Shown here piece by piece: positions 57,861 to 64,000 of a stretch of DNA of 64,000 nt (its first letter is position 1; every line of letters begins with the position of its first letter). The position numbers and the translations under genes were made by a program. The stretch covers positions 744,001-808,000 of the forward strand of contig NZ_JANSUY010000001.1 of NCBI RefSeq assembly GCF_024741135.1, read 5' to 3'. The DNA is from Aquiflexum gelatinilyticum (lineage in GTDB: Bacteria; Bacteroidota; Bacteroidia; Cytophagales; Cyclobacteriaceae). The notes below the pieces were generated by a model that had not been told where the DNA came from, ran no database searches, and saw only the letters and a program-made list of their open reading frames with translations.

Positions 57861-60035
57861 CTACTCCCTCACACCCGGTCTATACCTTTTCCTTGCATTT
57901 TTCAATACATCTTCCCGATAGAAACTGACGTCTTTGAATTCGCCCCTGCTATATCTTTCGGCTTGGTCTACAAAGTGCGGAGAAAAGGGATTGCCGCTTT
58001 GGCCACCTGCAAGGAGGCTTTTGGCTTTGACTTTAGGTCCGAATTCAACTACTGCCACAAAGCTGTTACCGACATTGCCGTACCATTTCTTGGTATTGGG
58101 ATATGCCCTGCTGCCATACGCCGCCAAGGAACCCCAAAGGGATGAATTGTATCCGATGGGGAGGCTTGGGAGGTTGTCATCGTACCTTCCTTGGATGTCA
58201 TTGGTAACCCGCTGAAACCTGTTGATTTCTCCCCAAGGCGTATTCCATGTTCCAAAATCTTCTGTCAATTTGTCCACGGCTTTTTCAAAAGCAGTGATCT
58301 TCATATTGTCTGAAGTTTCTTTTGCGAGAAAATCAAAAACATAAACATCCCAAGGTCTGTCCATATCTCGGGCTTCCATCAGGAGTTGGTTTCCCCATAA
58401 TACCGCCAAGGATGTTCCCACAGAACTCACTCCGGTATTTCTATCCCAATCGGAAAGGACTTCCATAGGCTTTTTTAGATTTCCCTTTCGGGGATCTGTT
58501 TCCGGCAACTTCCCATAAGCCTGCTCCAACGAAGGAATCAATGGTTCAAATGCCATCAACTTGGGGTCATAGGCAGTGGCTATCAATGATTCTAGGGTAA
58601 AATCCTTTTTGCCAGTCAAAACCCGAACAGCATTCAGTCCCCGTGCATTTTCCACATCCCATGCCATGTAGGCAGGAAAGCTTTCCCTCTTTGGAGAAAA
58701 GGGCCCTGCGGCAGTAAAAGGATCTGAGTTACAGTTTTGGATCCATCCGTTTTCAGGATTTTCAATCAAAAGCATTTCGTCGACTTCATGCAGGCCTTTC
58801 CAATCTGTGGCCGGATTGCTGCCGTCCACTGTGTTTCTCCAATCAAATTTAGGGTCTCTTTCTGGGATGAAATTGCCGTGGTAGTAGACGATATTTCCAT
58901 CCTTATCGGCATAGACCGTGTTGTTGGAAGAGTTGGTTTTAAGTGCCATGGTAGCTTTGAACTCCCGGTGGTTTTTGGTTTTTGTTCTTGAAAATGATTG
59001 AATCAGGGCCTTTTGCCTTTCTACCATCAGGGCGATGGCGATCCACTTTCCGTTTTCTTCCCGAATGACAGGACCGTGATGACTATAGTAAGCGGTGATG
59101 GAATGTTCCTTTATTTGATCACCTTCTTTGTATTTGAGTTTGATTTCTTTCTCAGTCAATGGCAACCACATTTTACCAAACTGATAATGGTATTTTCCTT
59201 TTCTGTTTTCCACCGTTAAAGCGAAATGGTCTATCGCATCTGCTTTGCTGGAAGTATGCATCCAACCGTTGTATTCATTAAATCCCTGGTAGATAAAAAA
59301 CTGTCCCCAAGTCACCGCGCCGTAGGCATTGAGTCCTTCTTCGCTGACCATGTGTATTTCAGGACGGAAATAAAAGGAAGTGTGTGGATTGATCAAAAAC
59401 AGCGCATTTCCGCTTTTCGAAAGCTTTGGTGCGATAGCAAAGCCATTGCTGCCTCTTGGTTCAGTATCCCAATCCCTTTCCTCCAACACAAGGTCGGAAA
59501 GCATTTCTTTCCCGTAAAATGCCTTGAGTTGGTTGGTAGAAATGGTTTCAATATCACCTCCGATACTGCCTTCACTGAATGCCAAAGCCATCCAAGGTTC
59601 AAATTTGGTAAGCAGTTTTGGTTTGACTTCAGGGTGGGTGTGGAGAAAATAATTGATCCCGGCAGCCCATGCATTCATCAATTCCTTAAGCCAATCAGGG
59701 GAGTTTTGGTATTCTGATTTTAATACTTCCTCATCAATATACAGTTTCATCCTAAAATCATTGTAAAGCAGGTTGATTCCTTCCACTTCCGCCATTCTTC
59801 CCATGGCATTGATAAAGTTGACTTCCACCCGGTTGAAATCGTCTTCACATTGGGCATAAACCAACCCAAAAACCGCATCTGCATCTGTTTTTCCATAGAC
59901 ATGCGGAATGCCCCATTGATCCCTGATGATTTCAGTATTTTGGGCCCTAAGCTGCCATTTTGAAATATCGTTTTGGGAGAAAGAATTAAAATAAAGCCCA
60001 AAGAGGGAAATAATCAGTATTGCTTTTTTTATCAT
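57861..60035 (-). CDS. Penicillin acylase family N-terminal nucleophile hydrolase
   Basis: 724 residues from the ATG at 60033-60035, selected because it opens a signal peptide (residues 1-20); upstream in-frame starts would precede it with 37 non-hydrophobic residues. N-terminal EIIRDQWGIPHVYGKTDADAVFGL is the alpha chain of the family. Self-cleavage is predicted before Ser196 in RGSNGFAI, which becomes the nucleophile of the beta chain; INPHTSFY follows. Family members hydrolyse acyl-homoserine lactones, penicillins or aculeacin. Periplasmic. The substrate is unknown; quorum quenching is possible. Confidence 0.9.
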   Translation of the reverse strand: MIKKAILIISLFGLYFNSFSQNDISKWQLRAQNTEIIRDQWGIPHVYGKTDADAVFGLVYAQCEDDFNRVEVNFINAMGRMAEVEGINLLYNDFRMKLYIDEEVLKSEYQNSPDWLKELMNAWAAGINYFLHTHPEVKPKLLTKFEPWMALAFSEGSIGGDIETISTNQLKAFYGKEMLSDLVLEERDWDTEPRGSNGFAIAPKLSKSGNALFLINPHTSFYFRPEIHMVSEEGLNAYGAVTWGQFFIYQGFNEYNGWMHTSSKADAIDHFALTVENRKGKYHYQFGKMWLPLTEKEIKLKYKEGDQIKEHSITAYYSHHGPVIREENGKWIAIALMVERQKALIQSFSRTKTKNHREFKATMALKTNSSNNTVYADKDGNIVYYHGNFIPERDPKFDWRNTVDGSNPATDWKGLHEVDEMLLIENPENGWIQNCNSDPFTAAGPFSPKRESFPAYMAWDVENARGLNAVRVLTGKKDFTLESLIATAYDPKLMAFEPLIPSLEQAYGKLPETDPRKGNLKKPMEVLSDWDRNTGVSSVGTSLAVLWGNQLLMEARDMDRPWDVYVFDFLAKETSDNMKITAFEKAVDKLTEDFGTWNTPWGEINRFQRVTNDIQGRYDDNLPSLPIGYNSSLWGSLAAYGSRAYPNTKKWYGNVGNSFVAVVEFGPKVKAKSLLAGGQSGNPFSPHFVDQAERYSRGEFKDVSFYREDVLKNARKRYRPGVRE

Positions 60036-60308
60036 TTTGGGGTTTATTTTTACAAAAGCTAAAATAGGTAATTGACTTTTTCTATCAATGATAAAATGTA
60101 TGAATGCGAAAAACCTTTTTTTGTTACTTTCAAAATTATTCAACATTTGCGAGAGAAATTTTGAAAAACAATAAATGTTCGATTGATAAAATTAATCTTG
60201 TTAATTTTTTACTTTATATAATCAATTTAATAGTTAAATTATCATTTAAAATCAATGATGATGAGATCGTTTTCTTAAGAGGAAATCAGTTAAAAACGAA
60301 CAAAAAAT

Positions 60309-61325
60309 ATGGCTAAAGCTAAAAAAGGAAGTTCTGATGTGATTCATTTACTGGATAATTTGTCGGGTGGAATTTTGTTGTTGGATAACATAGGGGAAAT
60401 TATTTACATCAATAAAACAGCTGCTTTTTTTCTGGGGATTGATCCAATATCTTCTCGTGGTTTGGATTTTAATACCCTGAAAATAAATGGGTTGATCTAT
60501 AATTTGGTTGAAGAATTTAAAAGAGATTTTTTGCCTTCATGTACTGAGCTTCAGATTGAAATTGATCAAAATCTATTTTGGATTGAGGTTAAAATCCATA
60601 GTCAGGAAGAAGCTTTGATTCTTTATTTAAGGAACATAACAAAAAGAAAGGAAGTTGAGGAAAAGTATAAGGCCTCATACGAATCCATCAGAAATCTGAA
60701 TTCTCATTCCCAAAAAATCAGAGAGGATGAAAGGTCTTTACTTTCGCGTGAGATTCACGATCAATTAGGGCAACGGCTTACGGGGATGAAGATGGAAGTT
60801 GAATATATTTTGAAAAAAAGTAACCATCTGGATGATTTTGCAAAAGAGAAACTTCAGGTAATCCTCAAGCAGATAGAAAGGACCGTCGGAACTATCCGGA
60901 ATATATCAAGAAATTTGCGTCCAGGCATTCTTGATGATTTTGGTATTTTGGCAGCATTGGAATGGCAGGCAGATGAATTTACCAAATCAGCAGGTATTCC
61001 GGTTTTCTTTAAATATAAGGGTGAAGAAAGATCAATGGAAAATCAAAAAGCAACTGCGGTTTTCAGGATTTTTCAGGAATGCATGACCAATATCATGAGA
61101 CATTCAAAAAGTACCCATGTTAATGTCGAGGTGGTATTTGATTCTGAATCGATAATGATCACCATTATAGATGATGGGGCAGGTTTTGATCAAGAAATCC
61201 TAAAAAACACAAAATCACTTGGTATTTTGGGAATGCGGGAAAGAACGGAAAGTTTTGGGGGAAATTTCAATATTCAAAGTGCTCCCGGTAAAGGAACAAC
61301 AACCATTTTAACCATACCTTATTAA
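60309..61325 (+). CDS. Soluble PAS-histidine kinase of the NarL-partner type
   Basis: 338 residues, no membrane segment, so cytoplasmic. PAS domain (about 10-115: LDNIGEIIYINKTAAFFLGI). HisKA_3 dimerisation domain with His150 in SLLSREIHDQLGQRL. HATPase domain with N box FQECMTNIMRHS, G1 IIDDGAGFD and G2 LGILGMRERTESFGGN. The latter segment is typical of NarX/DegS-like kinases. Partner response regulator starts 9 bp downstream. Upstream 60036-60308 is AT-rich with no other gene. Confidence 0.93.
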   Translation: MAKAKKGSSDVIHLLDNLSGGILLLDNIGEIIYINKTAAFFLGIDPISSRGLDFNTLKINGLIYNLVEEFKRDFLPSCTELQIEIDQNLFWIEVKIHSQEEALILYLRNITKRKEVEEKYKASYESIRNLNSHSQKIREDERSLLSREIHDQLGQRLTGMKMEVEYILKKSNHLDDFAKEKLQVILKQIERTVGTIRNISRNLRPGILDDFGILAALEWQADEFTKSAGIPVFFKYKGEERSMENQKATAVFRIFQECMTNIMRHSKSTHVNVEVVFDSESIMITIIDDGAGFDQEILKNTKSLGILGMRERTESFGGNFNIQSAPGKGTTTILTIPY

Positions 61326-61334
61326 TATTCAAAA

Positions 61335-61958
61335 ATGAAAGCATTGATCGCAGACGACCATCCGATAGTAAGAAAAGGAATAGTACAATTGTTGAAAGAT
61401 GCTTTTCCAAAGATAAAAACCGAAGAAGTAAATTCCGGTATTGAAGCTGTCAAAAAGATAAATGGGGAAGTATGGGACCTTATTGTTCTTGATATTTCCA
61501 TGCCGGGAAGAAATGGAATCGAAGTTTTGAAACATGCCAGAAACTCGGGAGTCAAGACTCCAATACTTATTTTGAGTATGCAGGCAGAAGAGCATTATGC
61601 ATTGAGGTCATTAAAAGCCGGAGCTTCAGGATATGTGAGTAAAGAAAGTGCCGGAGATGAATTGGTAAAGGCAGTAGAAAGGGTGATGAAAGGTAAAAAA
61701 TACATCAGCCCAAAAGTAACTGAAATTCTCGCGGAAAACCTGGGGGAGGAGCCTGAAATTATCCATGAAAAATTATCTGATAGGGAAATGGAAGTAATGA
61801 TGCTTATAGCTTCCGGAAAAGCAGTGTCAGATATCGCCAGTGATCTTAATCTAAGTGTCAGTACAGTAAGCACATATAGATTGAGGATTTTGGATAAACT
61901 CCACCTTCATAATAATGCTGAAATTTTGAGGTATGTTTTTGAAAATGGGCTGAAGTAA
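61335..61958 (+). CDS. NarL/FixJ-family response regulator
   Basis: 207 residues. Receiver domain with acid pair DD (LIADDHP, residues 7-8), phosphorylated Asp53 (LIVLDISMPGRNG), Thr/Ser in LILSMQ and Lys in YVSKES. LuxR-type HTH about 140-202 with DIASDLNLSVSTVSTYRLRI. Cognate to the adjacent histidine kinase. An inverted repeat TGTAGT-N7-ACTACA 15 bp after its stop could be its own binding site, controlling the next gene. Confidence 0.94.
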   Translation: MKALIADDHPIVRKGIVQLLKDAFPKIKTEEVNSGIEAVKKINGEVWDLIVLDISMPGRNGIEVLKHARNSGVKTPILILSMQAEEHYALRSLKAGASGYVSKESAGDELVKAVERVMKGKKYISPKVTEILAENLGEEPEIIHEKLSDREMEVMMLIASGKAVSDIASDLNLSVSTVSTYRLRILDKLHLHNNAEILRYVFENGLK

Positions 61959-61973
61959 TTTTTTGTAGTACAA

Positions 61974-61992
61974 ACCACTACATAAGAATAGC
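61974..61992. promoter_or_regulatory. Inverted repeat TGTAGT-N7-ACTACA, possible LuxR-type operator
   Basis: TGTAGT (61974-61979) and ACTACA (61987-61992) are perfect 6-bp arms around ACAAACC. It is 15 bp after the response-regulator stop, 62 bp before the pseudo-receiver ATG, and upstream of a TAATTTTG -10-like box (62027-62034). Length and spacing suit a dimeric regulator; no T-run, so not a terminator. Confidence 0.45.
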
Positions 61993-62053
61993 TTTTTTAA
62001 CTATAATGTAGGCTTAGGTCATGGCGTAATTTTGAGTTCATAAAATAGCTCAT

Positions 62054-62482
62054 ATGTTACAAGCCAACGAATCTCGCATCAAAGCAATTGTTTATGATTT
62101 TGCCCCAAGCAATACGGTAAAAATTTTGGACATGATTAATAATTTGCCTTTTGTGGAAAATCTGGGGACAGTCTACTCTCAGGATTCTATTGAAGAAAAA
62201 ATAATTGAGCATAAAGCCAATCTGGTTTTTGTTAATATATGTTACAAAATGAGATCAGGAAAATTTTCACCGGATCAGGTTATCGAAAGAATTAAAACAC
62301 TGAATCCATTGGCGAAAATCATTCTTTGCAAATCACATATAGGTCCCTTATTGAGGCAACTTTACCTCCACCAAGGATTTGACTTCGTGATAGACAAGGT
62401 AAATGATTTTGATAAAATCCCTGATCTGCTGCATAGTATATCAGCAGAAAAAGAATCACAAAACGCAGCTATGGTTGCTTAA
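62054..62482 (+). CDS. Pseudo-receiver protein with Asn in place of the phosphorylated Asp
   Basis: 142 residues resembling a CheY-like receiver: strand IKAIVYDFAPSN (only one of the acid pair), then ANLVFVNICYKMRSG where Asn61 stands at the phosphoacceptor site, IILCKSH for the switch strand and GFDFVIDKVNDFDKIPDLL, with the conserved Lys115. Without an acceptor Asp it cannot be phosphorylated in the usual way and probably acts by protein contact. Located directly downstream of the NarL-type system. Its 3' end overlaps the convergent esterase gene by 14 bp. Receiver assignment is by pattern and is uncertain. Confidence 0.6.
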   Translation: MLQANESRIKAIVYDFAPSNTVKILDMINNLPFVENLGTVYSQDSIEEKIIEHKANLVFVNICYKMRSGKFSPDQVIERIKTLNPLAKIILCKSHIGPLLRQLYLHQGFDFVIDKVNDFDKIPDLLHSISAEKESQNAAMVA

Positions 62483-63326
62483 TCAATACCCGATTGATGA
62501 ATAATAAGTGGTAAGGTAAGGCCTCGGTCCAATACTGCCAGGTATGTGCGCCAGGTCTCTCGGTATATTCGTGAGGAGTTTGGTTTTGAAGAAGCAATTG
62601 ATGAATCTGTCTGTTAGTTTCCAACAAAAAATCATCCACCCCACAATCGATTATCAAAGAGATCCCATTGTCTTTCATTTTTTCTACCAAGCCTACCACC
62701 GTGTACTCAGTGAAGGGGGAATCATAGTTGATTTCCCCCAACATTGCTTTTTGACCTGAAAGCCTAAGTTTTCTGAATTCATCACTTACCTTCCACATCC
62801 TCGTATCAATATTCATTACACCACTCATACTTCCTGCTGCAATGAATAACTCCGGATGTTTTGCACTCAGCATCAAGGAACCGTGGCCTCCCATAGACAA
62901 GCCGGTAATGGCACGTGAATTCCGGTTATTAATTGTCCTATAGTTTTTGTCGATAAATGGGATCAGTTCCTCAATGAAGTAAGTTTCATATTTGACAGAA
63001 TCAAGAATCGGACTATCATAATAATAGGATGAAGGACCTACACCCGGAGTCACGATAATCACTTCATATTGATTTGCCAGCTTGTTCAAGAGATTGGGCT
63101 CAGTCGTTTTTTTATGCCAATCAGAAAAACTTCCGGAACCTCCATGTAGTAAAAATATTGTTGGATATGATTTGTTATTTTCTGAGTATCCTTCAGGCTT
63201 AACGACAGCAGCTTTAAGTGATTTGTTCATTGCCTGGCTAAAGACCTCAATGGTGTCAACCTGTGAAAAAAGAATGTTTTGGAAAAGGAGAAAGATCCAG
63301 CTTGTCAAAGAAATTTTTTTGATCAT
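62469..63326 (-). CDS. Secreted alpha/beta-hydrolase esterase (esterase D/feruloyl esterase-like)
   Basis: 285 residues with a signal peptide (1-21). Nucleophile elbow GLSMGG with Ser144; oxyanion loop LLHGGSGSFSDW; acid region DCGVDDFLLE; catalytic His in PGAHTWQYW. This is the pattern of the esterase family that includes tributyrin esterases, mycolyl-type esterases and feruloyl esterases. Probably periplasmic; substrate unknown. Monocistronic on the minus strand. Confidence 0.9.
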   Translation of the reverse strand: MIKKISLTSWIFLLFQNILFSQVDTIEVFSQAMNKSLKAAVVKPEGYSENNKSYPTIFLLHGGSGSFSDWHKKTTEPNLLNKLANQYEVIIVTPGVGPSSYYYDSPILDSVKYETYFIEELIPFIDKNYRTINNRNSRAITGLSMGGHGSLMLSAKHPELFIAAGSMSGVMNIDTRMWKVSDEFRKLRLSGQKAMLGEINYDSPFTEYTVVGLVEKMKDNGISLIIDCGVDDFLLETNRQIHQLLLQNQTPHEYTERPGAHTWQYWTEALPYHLLFINRVLIKQP

Positions 63327-63422
63327 GATTATGGGTAGTTTTTCTGAAAAGTACCTTAGAGAACCAAAAAATCAAAAACATTTTACATAAGGAGTAAAAT
63401 CAAAAATAAAAACAAAGAAAAA

Positions 63423-63454
63423 AGCCTCAGGATCTAAAATGGTTTCCTGAGGCT
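63423..63454 (-). terminator. Terminator of the ATP-grasp gene
   Basis: AGCCTCAGGA (63423-63432) and TCCTGAGGCT (63445-63454) form a perfect 10-bp stem; on the minus strand it is followed by a long T-rich run (TTTTTTCTTTGTTTTTA). It lies 12 bp after the stop of the ATP-grasp gene. Confidence 0.88.
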
Positions 63455-63466
63455 GAAGTGAAGTTT

Positions 63467-64000
63467 TTAATGGAATTTTTTGATTTTTTCTTGTTCGGCC
63501 ACCGAAGAAACACCTTTGCTCAACCTTTCTGCATAATCATCCAGCAATTTCCTTATCCGGGCATGTTTTTCTGATTTGACTATCATTCCTGCATGGTAAT
63601 CTAAGGGAACTCTAAAGCAAACTTCCGGATCGTTGAATGAGGAAAGGTCCGGATCCTGAAACTTGGATAATGTCAGTACAATTCCGGCATAACCTTTTTT
63701 CACTTTTGGCAAAGTATATTTTTGACCTTTAACTACAGAATCTTCGATTTTTGCCCATTCAGTCCATAGGTTGATATCGGTAGCTCCTTCTACCATTTCG
63801 GCAAGGTGGGCACCGCCTACTCTTGAAGAGGTCTCTAGAAAGTAAACTTGGCCATCATCCCGCCCTTTGATGAATTCTGTATGGCTTGCTCCATTTTTCA
63901 TCCCAAATGCCTTCATTACTTTTTGATTGGCTTCCCGCATCGAATTGTCATCTTCTGAGCCATAAGGAACATTGGCGCTTCTGAATATTCCTCCTCCCTG
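63467..64000 (-). CDS. ATP-grasp domain protein, 5' part beyond window edge
   Basis: The frame is open to the window edge: 177 residues plus stop, starting at 64000 with QGGGIFRSANVPYGSEDD and continuing through the first internal ATG at 63940. The ATP-grasp metal-binding region reads DDGQVYFLETSSRVGGAHLAEM. N-terminal and central domains are outside the window. ATP-grasp enzymes of this shape join carboxyl groups to amines or thiols (carbamoyl-phosphate-synthase-like, biotin carboxylase-like), but the product cannot be named from this fragment. Downstream terminator present. Confidence 0.83.
   Translation of the reverse strand, partial: QGGGIFRSANVPYGSEDDNSMREANQKVMKAFGMKNGASHTEFIKGRDDGQVYFLETSSRVGGAHLAEMVEGATDINLWTEWAKIEDSVVKGQKYTLPKVKKGYAGIVLTLSKFQDPDLSSFNDPEVCFRVPLDYHAGMIVKSEKHARIRKLLDDYAERLSKGVSSVAEQEKIKKFH

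Noticed and set aside
60036-60308. Short plus-strand frame between the acylase and kinase genes.
   Set aside because: AT-rich low-complexity residues with no features; more likely promoter DNA for the divergent genes.

Overview
The window looks like a chromosomal segment of a Bacteroidota bacterium, most likely Cytophagales/Cyclobacteriaceae (an Algoriphagus-like genus). This is inferred from AT-leaning DNA, several promoters of the Bacteroidota type (TTG, about 20 nt, TAnnTTTG), families largely confined to this phylum (DUF3822 next to coaD, TIGR02757, 6-bladed propeller lipoproteins, a 1061-residue Asp-box/sortilin-like secreted protein), and almost no Shine-Dalgarno sequences. I saw no rRNA, complete tRNA, insertion sequence, phage or CRISPR array.

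Layout. 1-7.3 kb: 3' part of purB (cut by the window edge), a PaaE-like flavo-iron-sulfur reductase, an IscA-like protein, small housekeeping genes, dtd and a ModF-type double ABC ATPase. 7.3-7.9 kb: a PPP-family phosphatase interrupted by one in-frame TAG. 8.8-14.5 kb: a tight minus-strand muropeptide-recycling unit (GH3 hexosaminidase, AmpG-like permease, GNAT, GH10-like lipoprotein, amidase), then hsp20 and hutG. 16.5-27.9 kb: an aromatic amino acid supercluster. It has a trp promoter, a leader peptide with four Trp codons, a full 1:2/2:3/3:4 attenuator, trpE, a 23S-IVS-type four-helix protein, trpG, trpD, trpC, trpF, trpB, trpA, DAHP synthase, phenylalanine hydroxylase, then hisH and hisA without the rest of the his pathway. 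28-35.5 kb: proC, a small membrane/XRE unit, a propeller lipoprotein, and three polysaccharide genes (GT4, UDP-glucuronate epimerase-like, rfbB). 35.6-47.4 kb: the large Asp-box protein, a LysM protein, pyrE, NUDIX, coaD, DUF3822 and a RecD-like helicase. 47.5-54.7 kb: envelope hydrolases (SGNH, S66 LD-carboxypeptidase, PBP4-like), YggS, and a GH3 acyl-amido synthetase coupled to a LysE exporter. 54.7-64 kb: a YtkA-like/polytopic membrane pair, a penicillin-acylase family protein, a NarL-type two-component system followed by a pseudo-receiver, an esterase, and a partial ATP-grasp gene.

The most striking features are the canonical trp attenuator, which also controls an operon carrying a free-standing IVS-like module. 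That module is the S23 gene enclosed by 33-nt inverted repeats that fill the trpE-trpG spacer. A vocabulary of short, strand-asymmetric repeat words occupies many other intergenic spacers. They tend to start right after a stop codon (purine-rich) or end right before a start codon (pyrimidine-rich or AAC-rich), and related words recur tens of kilobases apart. Other points of interest are the GH3-LysE pair, the membrane protein with a duplicated WH...SPPH motif, the Asp-to-Asn pseudo-receiver and the complementary degeneracy of the two ModF-like ATPase halves.

All assignments come from reading the sequence; no database search or folding program was run.
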